NCBI RefSeq assembly: GCF_029846255.1
Contig: NZ_JARVWQ010000001.1
Location: 930,001-994,000, forward strand
Direction of reading: 5' to 3'
Length of the DNA: 64,000 bases
DNA from: Amnibacterium sp. CER49
Lineage (GTDB): Bacteria; Actinomycetota; Actinomycetes; Actinomycetales; Microbacteriaceae
The stretch's first letter is position 1; each line of letters opens with the position of its first letter. Below the pieces are notes generated by a model, which was not told the origin of the DNA, did not search any database, and saw nothing but the letters and a program-made list of their open reading frames with translations. Below, one piece after another: positions 9,020 to 17,295 of this stretch. Both the position numbers and the translations under genes were made by a program.

Positions 9020-9702
9020 CGGGCCGGAGCCTCCCGGTAGTCGAGGAAGACGGTCTCGCCGTCGCCCTGCAGCCGCACGTCGAAACGGTAGCTGCCGGGG
9101 CCGTCCTGCCGCGCGAGCAGCGTCCTGGACCGCGCTCCGACGCGGTCGAGCAGCGCGTCCGACGGATCCGGCTCGCCGTCGGCGACGAAGTAGGCGCGGG
9201 TGAAGAGGTGGTGCGAGAGCCCGCGGGCGAAGACGGTGACGAGCGCCCAGCGCGGGCCGTCGCCGACGGCTCCCGGCAGCAGCGTCGTGAAGGCGTACTC
9301 GCCGTCGGCCTCGGTGCCCGTGCGACCGAAGCCGGTGAACCGGCCGAGGGAGCGGCGCCGGCTGCCGGCGACGTGCGGCAGGACGCCGGCGGCGTCCGGC
9401 TGCCACAGCTCGAGGAGGGCGTCGGGCACGGGATCGCCCGCGCCGTCGAGCACGATCCCGTGCAGCACGACCGCGTCGGGGCGTCCCGCCGGCACCAGCT
9501 CGGCACCGCCTGCGAAGGGCAGCGCGTAGCCGAAGAACGGGCCGACGGTCTGCGACGGGGTCTGCGCGAGGTTCGGGAGCCCCTCGAGCGGCTGCTCGTC
9601 GGCGAGCGCCTCCGCCGCGGTGCGATGCTCCTGCCCCGCGACCGCACCCGCCGGGGTGTCGAAGCCGGGGCGGCCGCCGTGCCCCGTGTCCTCAGTGCTC
9701 AC
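9016..9702 (-). CDS. pcaG: Protocatechuate 3,4-dioxygenase, alpha subunit
   Basis: 228 residues. Intradiol dioxygenase fold: TPSQTVGPFFGYALPF, the core ELWQPDAAG, GRFTGFGRTGTEADGEYAF, and SHHLFTRAYF near the C-terminus. The alpha subunit contributes part of the active-site cleft but not the iron ligands. It carries an N-terminal extension of about 45 residues (rich in Gly, Ala and Glu) before the conserved fold. Start overlaps the pcaH end by 11 nt. Confidence 0.92.
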   Translation of the reverse strand: MSTEDTGHGGRPGFDTPAGAVAGQEHRTAAEALADEQPLEGLPNLAQTPSQTVGPFFGYALPFAGGAELVPAGRPDAVVLHGIVLDGAGDPVPDALLELWQPDAAGVLPHVAGSRRRSLGRFTGFGRTGTEADGEYAFTTLLPGAVGDGPRWALVTVFARGLSHHLFTRAYFVADGEPDPSDALLDRVGARSRTLLARQDGPGSYRFDVRLQGDGETVFLDYREAPAR

Positions 9703-10483
9703 CGTGCTCGTCCTCCCGCCACGTGGCGGTCGCGCCGGTGAGCACGATGTCCCACCGGTACCCGAGCGCCCACTCCGGCACGGTGAGGTCGTGGTCGTAG
9801 CGCGCGACCAGCCGGTCCCGTGCGGCCTGACCGGGGATCGACTGGTAGATCGGGTCGAGCGCGAACAGCGGGTCGCCCGGGAAGTACATCTGCGTGACGA
9901 GGCGCTGTACGAAGGCGGTGCCGAACAGCGAGAAGTGGATGTGCGCCGGCCGCCAGGCGTTGCGGTGGTTGCGCCACGGGTAGGGTCCGGGCTTCACCGT
10001 GACGAAGCGGTACGAGCCGTCGGGGCCGGTGAGCGTGCGGCCGACGCCGGTGAAGTTCGGGTCGAGCGGGGCGGGGTGCTGGTCGCGCTTGTGCGCGTAG
10101 CGGCCCGACGCGTTCGCCTGCCAGACCTCGAGCAGCTGCCCGGCGACCGGCCGTCCCTCGCCGTCGACGACGCGGCCCTCGACGACGATGCGGCTGCCGA
10201 GCGGCTCCCCGGCGTGCTGGATGGTGAGGTCGCTCTCGTACGGGTCGACGTCGACGTGCCCGAAGGCGGGCGAGACGAGCTCGATCTCCTCCGGGTCCAC
10301 CGTCACGAGCTCGTGCGTCGGGTGCCGGAGCACGCTGGAGCGGTAGGGCGGGAAGTCGCGGAGCGCGTGCCGGGCGGTGCGACCGGCCGCGCCCTCGTGC
10401 ACCGCGGCGATCTCCGTGCTGAGGGCCGCCTGGGGCTCCTCGCCCGGTGGGATCGCCACGGGGCGCTGCTGGGGATCCGTCAT
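9692..10483 (-). CDS. pcaH: Protocatechuate 3,4-dioxygenase, beta subunit (iron-binding)
   Basis: 263 residues. The intradiol iron ligands can be placed: Tyr in GRYAHKRDQHPAPLDPNF, Tyr in KPGPYPWRN, and the two His of RPAHIHFS (fourfold Tyr/Tyr/His/His set of the family). N-terminal FPPYRSSVLRHPTHEL is typical of PcaH. It cleaves protocatechuate between the two hydroxyls. The start codon overlaps the pobA stop by 4 nt, so hydroxylation and ring cleavage are translated from one message. Confidence 0.94.
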   Translation of the reverse strand: MTDPQQRPVAIPPGEEPQAALSTEIAAVHEGAAGRTARHALRDFPPYRSSVLRHPTHELVTVDPEEIELVSPAFGHVDVDPYESDLTIQHAGEPLGSRIVVEGRVVDGEGRPVAGQLLEVWQANASGRYAHKRDQHPAPLDPNFTGVGRTLTGPDGSYRFVTVKPGPYPWRNHRNAWRPAHIHFSLFGTAFVQRLVTQMYFPGDPLFALDPIYQSIPGQAARDRLVARYDHDLTVPEWALGYRWDIVLTGATATWREDEHGEH

Positions 10484-11667
10484 GCGATGGCCAACCCGGT
10501 GTACTGCTCTGCGAGGGACTGCTGCGCGTAGCGCGAGCCGGTGACGTACCGGAGCCGGCCGACGCGGCTCGCGTAGTCGAACGCGCGCTCATCGCGCGCG
10601 ACGTCGGGACCGGGCACGTGGAGCAGCTCGGTCATGTACTGCGAGAAGGACTGGATCTTCCACTGCCGCGCGAGCGCCGTGGTGCTGTACGCGGCGAGCG
10701 GCCCGTCATCCCCGCGGGCCTGCGCCGCGAGCGCCTCGCCGAGCAGGGCGACGTCGGCGATCGCCGCGTTCAGGCCCTTCGCGCCGGTGGGCGGCACGAT
10801 GTGGCCGGCGTCGCCGGCGAGGAACAGCCGCCCGTACACGAGCGTCGCCGCCACCGAGGAGCGCATCGGGGTGATCGACTTCTCGGTGATCGGCCCGGGG
10901 GTGAGGGTCCAGCCCGGCGAGCCGAGCCGTTCCTGCAGCGCCGCCCAGATCCGGTCGTCCTCCCACTGCGCGAGGTCCTCACCCGGGTCGACCTGCAGGT
11001 AGAGCCGCGACACGGTGGGGCTGCGCATCGAGTGCATGGCGAAGCCCTCGGGGTGGAGGGCGTAGATCAGCTCGTCGGTGCTCGGCGCGACGTCAGCGAG
11101 GATGCCGAGCCAGGCGGCGTCGTAGCCGCGCTCGGCGGGCGCGAGGACCCCGTCGGGCACGAGGGTGCGGCAGACGCCGTGGTAGCCGTCGGCGCCGACC
11201 ACGAAGTCGGCGCGCAGCTCGTGGTCGACGCCGTCGACACGGAACCGGACCACCGGGGCGTCGCCGTCGATCCCTTCGGGCCGCACGTCCTCCGCCGAGT
11301 AGTGCACCGCGCTGCCGAGCGCGTCGTGGTGGCGCATGAGGTCGAGCACGACCTGCTGCTGACCGTAGACGGTGACGGTGCGCCCGACGAGCGCGCGGAA
11401 GTCGACGTGCGTGCGCTCGCCCTCGACCTGGAGGTGGATGCCGCCGTGGACGAGTCCCTCGGCGTGCAGGCGCTCCGCGAGGCCGTATCGCTCGAGCACG
11501 TCGACGGACGCCTGCTCGAGCACGCCGGCCCGGATGCGCGAGAGCACGTGCTCGCGGGAGCGGTGCTCGACGATCACGAACGGCACCGCGTGCGCGGCGA
11601 GCACGGCGCCGATCAGCAGGCCGGCCGGTCCCGCGCCGATCACCGCGACCGTCGTGCGTTCCGCCAC
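10480..11667 (-). CDS. pobA: 4-hydroxybenzoate 3-monooxygenase (FAD)
   Basis: 395 residues. FAD-binding GAGPAGLLIG (residues about 10-19), RIRAGVLEQ (substrate region), second FAD motif DFVVGADGYHG, and GDAGHIVPPTGAKGLN (GD motif contacting FAD ribose). It hydroxylates 4-hydroxybenzoate to protocatechuate. I chose GTG 11667 because AAGGAGG lies just upstream; an in-frame ATG 120 bp further up would start inside the palindromic operator and give a 40-residue leader unlike the family (usual length about 394). First gene of the pob-pca operon. Confidence 0.94.
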   Translation of the reverse strand: MAERTTVAVIGAGPAGLLIGAVLAAHAVPFVIVEHRSREHVLSRIRAGVLEQASVDVLERYGLAERLHAEGLVHGGIHLQVEGERTHVDFRALVGRTVTVYGQQQVVLDLMRHHDALGSAVHYSAEDVRPEGIDGDAPVVRFRVDGVDHELRADFVVGADGYHGVCRTLVPDGVLAPAERGYDAAWLGILADVAPSTDELIYALHPEGFAMHSMRSPTVSRLYLQVDPGEDLAQWEDDRIWAALQERLGSPGWTLTPGPITEKSITPMRSSVAATLVYGRLFLAGDAGHIVPPTGAKGLNAAIADVALLGEALAAQARGDDGPLAAYSTTALARQWKIQSFSQYMTELLHVPGPDVARDERAFDYASRVGRLRYVTGSRYAQQSLAEQYTGLAIA

Positions 11668-11731
11668 TGCCGCCTCCTTCGCCGACGCCGAGCCCCCACG
11701 CTCGCAGCCGATCCTGCCGCACGCACCGCTC

Positions 11732-11748
11732 CTTCCGCTGAGCGGAAG
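11732..11748. promoter_or_regulatory. Palindrome CTTCCGCT-G-AGCGGAAG upstream of pobA
   Basis: A perfect 17-bp palindrome with an 8-bp arm lies 65-81 bp upstream of the pobA start. It is enclosed by a 9-bp inverted repeat (GATCCTGCC at 11710-11718, GGCAGGATC at 11750-11758). A site of this form and position could be the operator for one of the IclR regulators at the far end of the operon; that link is inference. Confidence 0.5.
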
Positions 11749-11758
11749 AGGCAGGATC

Positions 11759-11784
11759 ACCATGTCAACCCGAGTTGACATGGT
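11759..11784. promoter_or_regulatory. Operator 1: 26-bp palindrome with GTCAAC-N4-GTTGAC core
   Basis: Eleven-base arms (ACCATGTCAAC and its complement) flank the 4-base centre CCGA. The right arm contains TTGACA and forms the -35 of a rightward promoter, so a bound protein would block it. The same core recurs at 11811. Confidence 0.75.
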
Positions 11785-11804
11785 CATCGGTGCGCGACTA
11801 CCGT
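11775..11804 (+). promoter_or_regulatory. Promoter for the small HTH gene and ABC exporter
   Basis: TTGACA at 11775-11780, an 18-nt spacer and TACCGT at 11799-11804. The same -35/18-nt/TACnGT architecture occurs in front of the IclR gene at 1768. Both GTCAAC boxes lie on or just after this promoter. Confidence 0.6.
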
Positions 11805-11810
11805 CCGTCC

Positions 11811-11826
11811 GTCAACTAGAGTTGAC
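11811..11826. promoter_or_regulatory. Operator 2: GTCAAC-TAGA-GTTGAC
   Basis: A 16-bp palindrome (arms extend to 7 bp) centred 47 bp from operator 1 and ending 25 bp before the HTH-gene start codon, downstream of the -10. Two identical half-site sets around one promoter are the layout of an autoregulated repressor. Confidence 0.7.
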
Positions 11827-11851
11827 GACCGTGTCGAAGGAGGAGGACGCC

Positions 11852-12046
11852 GTGACCGTGGCCGCAGCCGAGTCCGGGGATCCCATGGAGACCCTGCGCC
11901 GCATCGCCGCGCAGCGCCGCGAGCTCGATCGCGCCGAGGCCGTGGCCGTGCGCCGCGCCCGCGTCGGCGGGGCGTCGTGGGCGTTCATCGCGACGCTGCT
12001 CGGCGTCACCCGTCAGGCGGTTCATAAGCGCTACGGGCGACGATGA
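11852..12046 (+). CDS. Small (64-residue) helix-turn-helix protein, probable repressor of the exporter operon
   Basis: Basic protein whose C-terminal half is a single HTH: ASWAFIATLLGVTRQAVHKR. The N-terminal half is a charged helix (METLRRIAAQRRELDRAEAV) that could dimerise it. GTG 11852 is preceded by AAGGAGGAGG at a good distance; GTG 11831 (71 residues) has no such site. The stop overlaps the exporter start (ATGA). Small one-HTH proteins of this kind are seen in actinobacteria beside transporter genes. With paired GTCAAC boxes directly upstream, autoregulation is the simplest reading, but the ligand, if any, is unknown. Confidence 0.75.
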   Translation: MTVAAAESGDPMETLRRIAAQRRELDRAEAVAVRRARVGGASWAFIATLLGVTRQAVHKRYGRR

Positions 12047-13869
12047 CGGCACCGATGAGCTCCTCCGACCCGCCCGCACGCGCTCGCTCGTTCCGCTTCC
12101 GCCGAGGCACCGACACCGGTCCCCGAGCCGGGCTGCGCGACCTGCTCCCCTACCTCGCCGAGCACCGCACCGTGCTCCTCGTGGTCGTCGGCATCAGCGT
12201 GCTCGGCGCGCTCGCGTCGCTCGCGCAGCCGCTGCTGCTGCAGCAGGTCGTGCAGCGGGTGCAGCACGGGCAGGCGCTCGGCGACGTCATCGTGCTGATG
12301 GCGGTCGTCGTCGCGTTCGCCGCGGTCACGAACGGCGTGCAGCACTACCTGCTGCAGCGCACGGGCACCTCGGTGGTGCTCACCGCCCGGCAGCGGCTCA
12401 TCCGGCACCTGCTGCGGCTGCCCGTCGCCGAGTTCGACCGGCGCCGCACCGGCGACCTCGTCTCGCGCATCGGCACCGACACGACGCTGCTCTACGCGGT
12501 GCTCACGCAGGGGCTCGTCGACGCCGCGGGCGGCGCCGTCACCTTCGTCGGCGCGTTGATCGGGATGCTCGTCGTCGACCCCGTGCTGCTCGGGCTCACG
12601 GTGCTCATCATCCTGTTCGCGATCCTCGTGGTCGGCGGTCTCGCGCGGCGCATCCGCAGCGCGAGCCGCGCGCAGCAGGACGCGGTCGGCCGCCTCACCG
12701 CCGAGGTCGAGCGCTCGATCGGCGCCGTGCGCACGATCCGCGCGTCCGGGGCGACCGAGCGCGAGACCGACGGCGTGATCGCGGTGGCGAAGGAGGCGTG
12801 GGCCGCGGGCATCGGCGTCGCGGGCGCTTCGGCACCCGTCGTGCCGGTCGCGAGCCTCACGCTGAACCTCGCCTTCCTCGTCGTGATCGGCGTCGGCGGC
12901 TACCAGGTCGCCGCCGGCACGACCACGATCGCGAACCTCTCGGCGTTCCTCTTCTTCCTCTTCCTGCTCGTGATGCCGCTCGGCCAGGCGTTCGGCGCCG
13001 CGAGCTCGGTCGCCTCCGCGCTGGGGGCGCTCGGCCGCATCACCGAGGTGCTCGACCTGCCCGCCGAGTCGGCGAAGGACCCGGAGGACGCCGACCTCGT
13101 CGGTCCCGCGAACGCCGACGCCGCACCCGCGGCGCCCGCGCTCGAGTTCGACGCCGTGGCGTTCGCGTACGCGGGTGAGGACGGCCCGACCGACGTGCTG
13201 CACGACGTCACGTTCGCGGTGCCGCGCGGCACCCGCACGGCGCTCGTCGGACCGTCCGGCGCCGGCAAGAGCACGATGCTCGCCCTGCTCGAGCGCTTCT
13301 ACGACGTCTCCGCCGGCACGGTGCGGGTCGGCGGCGTCGACGTGCGGCGGCTCCCCCGCGAGGTGCTGCGGGCGCAGTTCGGCTACGTCGAGCAGGACGC
13401 CCCGGCGCTCGCCGGCACGATCCGCGACAACCTGATGCTCGCCGCGCCCCTCGCGACCGAGCAGGACTGCCTGCGGGCCCTCGACGCGGTGAACCTCCGC
13501 GAGGCGGTGCTGCGACACCCGCACGGCCTCGACGCCCCGGTCGGCGAGGAGGGCGTGCTGCTGTCCGGCGGCGAGCGGCAGCGGCTCGCGATCGCGCGGG
13601 CGCTGCTCGCCGACGCGCCGATCCTGCTGCTCGACGAGTCGACCTCGAACCTCGACGGCCGCAACGAGCAGCTGCTCCGCGAGTCGCTAAAGACGGCCTC
13701 CGTCGGCCGCACCGTGGTCGTGATCGCGCACCGCCTCTCCACGGTCGTCGACGCCGACCAGATCGTGGTGGTCGACGCGGGCCGCGTGCTCGCGCGCGGC
13801 ACCCACGACGAGCTGGTGGACACCTCACCGCTCTACCGCGAGCTGGCGGCCAGCCAGCTCCTCGTCTGA
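12043..13869 (+). CDS. ABC exporter, fused permease/ATPase (multidrug/lipid type)
   Basis: 608 residues. An N-terminal six-helix membrane domain (about 45-340; VLLVVVGISVLGALASLAQP is the first helix) is followed by an ATPase domain: Walker A GPSGAGKST near 403, signature LSGGERQ near 506, Walker B ILLLDE and the H-loop His in IAHRLS. It acts as a dimer exporting an unknown hydrophobic substrate. Coupled to the HTH gene by a 4-nt overlap. Lying head-to-head with the pobA-pca operon it might expel toxic aromatics, but nothing in the protein shows this. An 18-nt C-rich tract and a 101-bp palindromic element follow the stop codon. Confidence 0.9.
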   Translation: MTAPMSSSDPPARARSFRFRRGTDTGPRAGLRDLLPYLAEHRTVLLVVVGISVLGALASLAQPLLLQQVVQRVQHGQALGDVIVLMAVVVAFAAVTNGVQHYLLQRTGTSVVLTARQRLIRHLLRLPVAEFDRRRTGDLVSRIGTDTTLLYAVLTQGLVDAAGGAVTFVGALIGMLVVDPVLLGLTVLIILFAILVVGGLARRIRSASRAQQDAVGRLTAEVERSIGAVRTIRASGATERETDGVIAVAKEAWAAGIGVAGASAPVVPVASLTLNLAFLVVIGVGGYQVAAGTTTIANLSAFLFFLFLLVMPLGQAFGAASSVASALGALGRITEVLDLPAESAKDPEDADLVGPANADAAPAAPALEFDAVAFAYAGEDGPTDVLHDVTFAVPRGTRTALVGPSGAGKSTMLALLERFYDVSAGTVRVGGVDVRRLPREVLRAQFGYVEQDAPALAGTIRDNLMLAAPLATEQDCLRALDAVNLREAVLRHPHGLDAPVGEEGVLLSGGERQRLAIARALLADAPILLLDESTSNLDGRNEQLLRESLKTASVGRTVVVIAHRLSTVVDADQIVVVDAGRVLARGTHDELVDTSPLYRELAASQLLV

Positions 13870-13887
13870 CCCTCCCCCCTCCCCCGT

Positions 13888-13988
13888 TCGCGGATCCGGA
13901 TTTCTTGCGCAGATCCGGATTTCTGGTCCGACACGCCGCTCCCGAGCCCGGCGGCGCGGCGTGTCGCGGAGTTCTTCCGGATCCGCGA
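13888..13988 (+). repeat. 101-bp palindromic element, copy A
   Basis: Bounded by 13-bp perfect terminal inverted repeats (TCGCGGATCCGGA / its complement). Inside are two tandem GATCCGGATTTCT words and an 11-bp inverted repeat (13929-13939 with 13956-13966). The inverse complement of the element at 15023 has the same length and matches except mainly in the central loop. It starts 18 nt after the exporter stop codon. As RNA it would fold into a long branched hairpin, so it may double as a terminator. Confidence 0.8.
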
Positions 13989-14090
13989 TCGGTGCATCCG
14001 GTCCTCCCCAGGCCCTGAAGCGCCCGTGGTTCGAGCTCCCGTCCTGGGAGCGCGCGCCGGAGCGACTTCGGATGGGCCACCCTTCCCGCC

Positions 14091-15005
14091 GTGTCCCTCG
14101 CCGCAGCGCATCTCCAGCTCGTCGCCCACGAGGTGCTCGCTGCGCACGACGGGGTCGCGCACCTCCAGCGATTCCTCGAAGCGGGTCTCAGCCGCAACGA
14201 CGTCGCCCGTGCGCTGCATCTCGGCATCGTGCAGCGGCCGCGCATCGGCTGGTACTGCCTGCCGACGCTTCCGAGCGGCGCGGTCCGGGCGATCCGAGTC
14301 GGCGGCGTGCTCGGCTGCGTGTCCGGGGCAGCGGAGCACGGGATCGTGACACCCTAGCGGTCAACTCGCCTGCTGCACGTCAGCCTGGCACCCGACGCCA
14401 CTCGGCTCCGCCGCGCCGACGACGCGTCGCGACGGGCGGTCGCGGGGCAGGACCGCGGGGTGCGGTGGCACTGGGAGCGCCGATCGGAACCCGCCCAGGG
14501 CTATCGCGCGCATCCGCTGGACGTGCTGCTGCAGATGGCGTCATGCGTCCCCGAGCCGTGGTTGGTCGCGGCGATCGACTCCGCGCTGAGCCCTGCGCAG
14601 CGCAGTCCGCTCCTCGCCGCGTCCGAGCTGTCGAGGCTGCGGTCTCTGCTGCCCGAGCACCATCGAGGGGCGGTCGACCGTGCGGACGCCAGGTCGGAGG
14701 CGCCGGGCGAATCCCTGCTGCGCGTGGGCCTGCAGGATGCTCGCATCCCCGTCGAGCCGCAGGTCTGGCTCACGCAGCGCTACCGCGCCGACCTTCTCGT
14801 CGACGGCTGGCTGCCGGTCGAGGTCGACGGCGCCTCGACCCACGCCACACCCGAGGGGTTCGAGCACGACCGCGAGCGGGACGCGACGCTCGCCTGGTTC
14901 CTGTCGCATCCGCTGCGGTTCAGCCAGCGGCTCGTCGTGGACGACCTGCCGTTCGTGGTCGGCGCAGTGCGGCGGGTCTGGCTCGGGGGCCCACCTCGCC
15001 GCTGA
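14091..15005 (+). pseudogene. DUF559 (Vsr-like nuclease fold) protein with AbiEi-type N-terminus, interrupted by an in-frame TAG
   Basis: Reading from GTG 14091, an N-terminal DNA-binding-like part (FLEAGLSRNDVARALHLG, PRIGWYCLP) runs to a single TAG at 14355-14357. The same frame continues without further stops to 15005: HVSLAPDATRLR, then the DUF559 core LVDGWLPVEVDGASTHATPE with FEHDRERDATLAWFLSH. These proteins are common in Microbacteriaceae as about 300-residue ORFs. One nonsense codon explains the break; no frameshift is needed. Translation could restart at GTG 14460, giving 181 residues that keep the nuclease-like core. The gene sits between the two inverted 101-bp elements. Confidence 0.75.
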
Positions 15006-15022
15006 TCCCCGCTGCCCCTTCT

Positions 15023-15123
15023 TCGCGGATCCGGAGAAACTCGCCGACACGCCGCTCCTCACCCCGGGGAAGCGGGGTGTCGCACCAGAAATCCGGATCC
15101 GCGCAAGAAATCCGGATCCGCGA
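15023..15123 (-). repeat. 101-bp palindromic element, copy B (inverted relative to copy A)
   Basis: Same 13-bp termini and tandem GATCCGGATTTCT words as copy A, read on the minus strand. It lies 20 nt after the stop codon of the minus-strand aldehyde dehydrogenase gene. The bases between stop codon and element are also alike in both places (TGACC followed by a C/T tract), so the repeated unit begins at the stop codon. Confidence 0.8.
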
Positions 15124-15143
15124 CGGGGGTGGGTGGGAGGGGG

Positions 15144-16616
15144 TCAGGCGAAGGGGGACGGGGTCATCGTGTACTTCGTCGAGAGGTACTCGTGGATGCC
15201 CTCGAAGCCGCCCTCGCGGCCGACACCCGACTGCTTCACCCCGCCGAACGGCGCCGAGGCGTTCGAGATGACGCCCACGTTCAGGCCCATCATCCCGGTC
15301 TCGAGCAGCTCGATCATGCGCTGCCCTCGCGCGAGGTCGCGGGTGAAGACGTAGGAGACGAGGCCGAACTCGGTGTCGTTCGCGATGCGCACCGCCTCCT
15401 CCTCCGAGGAGAAGCGGCTGACGGCCACCACGGGCCCGAAGATCTCGGTCTTCAGGATGTCGCTGCCGGGCTTCACGTGATCGAGCACCGTGGGCGAGAA
15501 GAAGGTGCCCGGACGGTCGACGCGCCCGCCGCCGATCCGCTCGGTGGCGCCCCGCTCGACGGCGTCCTTCACGAGGCGCTCGGCCTTCTCGATCGCCGCC
15601 TCGTTGATGAGCGGGCCGATGCGCACGCCCTCGTCGGTGCCACGGCCGATCGGCAGCGCCTGCACCCGCTCGGTGAGCTTCGCGGCGAACTCGTCGGCGA
15701 CCGACTCGTGCACGACGAAGCGGTTCGAGGCGGTGCAGGCCTGACCGATGTTGCGGAACTTCGCGAGCATCGCGCCCTCGACCGCCGCGTCGAGATCCGC
15801 GTCCTCGAAGACGATGAACGGCGCGTTGCCACCGAGCTCCATCGACGTGCGGAGCACGTTGCCCGCCGCCTGCTGCAGCAGCTTCACACCGACCGGGGTC
15901 GAGCCGGTGAAGCTCAGCTTGCGCAGGCGCGAGTCGGCGAGCACCGGCTCGGTGAGCGCACCGGCCTTCGTCGTCGGGACGACGTTCAGGACACCGGCGG
16001 GCACGCCCGCCTCCTCGAACAGCTTCGCCACGTAGAGCGTCGTGAGCGGCGTCAGCTCGGCCGGCTTCACGATGACGGTGCAGCCCGCGGCGAGCGCGGG
16101 CGCGATCTTCCGCGTCGCCATGGCGAGCGGGAAGTTCCACGGCGTGATCAGGTAGCAGGGCCCGACGGGGTGCTGCGACACGATGGTGCGGCCGGTGCCC
16201 TCGGGGTTCACGCCGTAGCGGCCCGTGATGCGCACGGCTTCCTCCGAGAACCAGCGGAGGAACTCGCCGCCGTACGTCACCTCGCCGTGCGACTCGGCCA
16301 GCGGCTTGCCCATCTCGAGCGTCATGAGCAGCGCGATGTCGTCCTTGCGCTCCTGCACGAGCTCCCACGTGCGCCGCAGCACGTCGCTGCGGCTCCGGGG
16401 CGAGGTCCTCCCCCACGACTCCTGCGCGGCGGCAGCGGCGTCGAGGGCGCGGATGCCGTCCTCGGGACGCCCGTCGGCCACCGACACGAGGACCTTCCCG
16501 GTCGACGGGTCGGTCACGTCGAAGCGCTCGCCGCCGGTCGCGTCCTGCCAGCTGCCGCCGATGAGCAGCCCCGTGGGCACGTCGCCCAGCACCCTCGACT
16601 CGTCCTCAGCCGCCAT
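15144..16616 (-). CDS. gabD: NAD(P)+-dependent succinate-semialdehyde dehydrogenase
   Basis: 490 residues of the aldehyde dehydrogenase superfamily. Visible: [20 protein letters not shown], the general-base Glu260 in [10 protein letters not shown], the nucleophile Cys294 in [19 protein letters not shown] and the C-terminal [24 protein letters not shown] is typical of succinate-semialdehyde dehydrogenases. The product, succinate, enters the TCA cycle. No gabT or gabP is adjacent, so the source of the semialdehyde is not given by context; other aldehydes remain possible. Confidence 0.88.
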   Translation of the reverse strand: MAAEDESRVLGDVPTGLLIGGSWQDATGGERFDVTDPSTGKVLVSVADGRPEDGIRALDAAAAAQESWGRTSPRSRSDVLRRTWELVQERKDDIALLMTLEMGKPLAESHGEVTYGGEFLRWFSEEAVRITGRYGVNPEGTGRTIVSQHPVGPCYLITPWNFPLAMATRKIAPALAAGCTVIVKPAELTPLTTLYVAKLFEEAGVPAGVLNVVPTTKAGALTEPVLADSRLRKLSFTGSTPVGVKLLQQAAGNVLRTSMELGGNAPFIVFEDADLDAAVEGAMLAKFRNIGQACTASNRFVVHESVADEFAAKLTERVQALPIGRGTDEGVRIGPLINEAAIEKAERLVKDAVERGATERIGGGRVDRPGTFFSPTVLDHVKPGSDILKTEIFGPVVAVSRFSSEEEAVRIANDTEFGLVSYVFTRDLARGQRMIELLETGMMGLNVGVISNASAPFGGVKQSGVGREGGFEGIHEYLSTKYTMTPSPFA

Positions 16617-16668
16617 CGTGCGCCTCCTCGTCCTCGACCTCCGAGCCTAGGAGGGGATCCCTGGGGCC

Positions 16669-17256
16669 TCAGCCGGAGGCGCTGTCCTCCGTCACGACGC
16701 CGGCGCTCCGGAGCTCCTCGAGGGCCGCCGCGCTCGAGGCCGGCGCGACTCCCGCGACGAGGTCGGTGAGCACCCGGACGCGCTCGCCGTCTCCGACCGC
16801 GTCGAGGGCGGAGGCACGCACGCAGTAGTCCGTGGCGATGCCGACGACGTCGACGTCCGTGACACCGCGCTCGCGGAGCACCTCGGCGACGGTCCGCCCG
16901 TCGTCGGTGGTGCCCTCGAAGAGCGAGTAGGCGGGACGCCCCTGCCCCTTCTTCACGTGCACGTCGATCGCATCCGCATCCAGGGCCGGGTGGTAGTCGG
17001 CACCGGGGGTGCCGCTCACGCAGTGCCGCGGCCAGGTGCCGACGAAGTCGGGGGCGGCCCCGGTGGCGAAGTGGCCGCCGTTGTCGTTGTCGCCGTCGTG
17101 CCAGTCGCGCGACGCGATGACGACGTCGTAGTCGCCGCGATGGGCGCGGAGGTGCTCGGTGATGCCCGCCGCGACGGCCGCGCCCCCGTCGACGCCGAGC
17201 GCGCCGCCCTCGGTGAAGTCGTTCTGCACGTCGATGACGAGGAGCGCCCGGGCCAT
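16669..17256 (-). CDS. pncA: Nicotinamidase / pyrazinamidase
   Basis: 195 residues of the isochorismatase-like hydrolase fold. Catalytic triad: Asp9 (LLVIDVQNDF), Lys in VHVKKGQG (about 102/103) and Cys145 (GIATDYCVRAS). Metal-binding Asp51 and His53 are in SRDWHDG. It deamidates nicotinamide to nicotinate for NAD salvage. Free-standing between gabD and dacB on the same strand, with 39 bp to the next gene. Confidence 0.93.
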   Translation of the reverse strand: MARALLVIDVQNDFTEGGALGVDGGAAVAAGITEHLRAHRGDYDVVIASRDWHDGDNDNGGHFATGAAPDFVGTWPRHCVSGTPGADYHPALDADAIDVHVKKGQGRPAYSLFEGTTDDGRTVAEVLRERGVTDVDVVGIATDYCVRASALDAVGDGERVRVLTDLVAGVAPASSAAALEELRSAGVVTEDSASG

Positions 17257-17295
17257 GCGCCCGATCCTAGGCAGGCCCTCCCGCGTGCCGAGGCC

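Noticed and set aside
11667-11787. Earlier ATG for pobA (40 extra codons)
   Set aside because: It would start within the operator palindrome, lacks a ribosome site and exceeds the family length; GTG 11667 has AAGGAGG.
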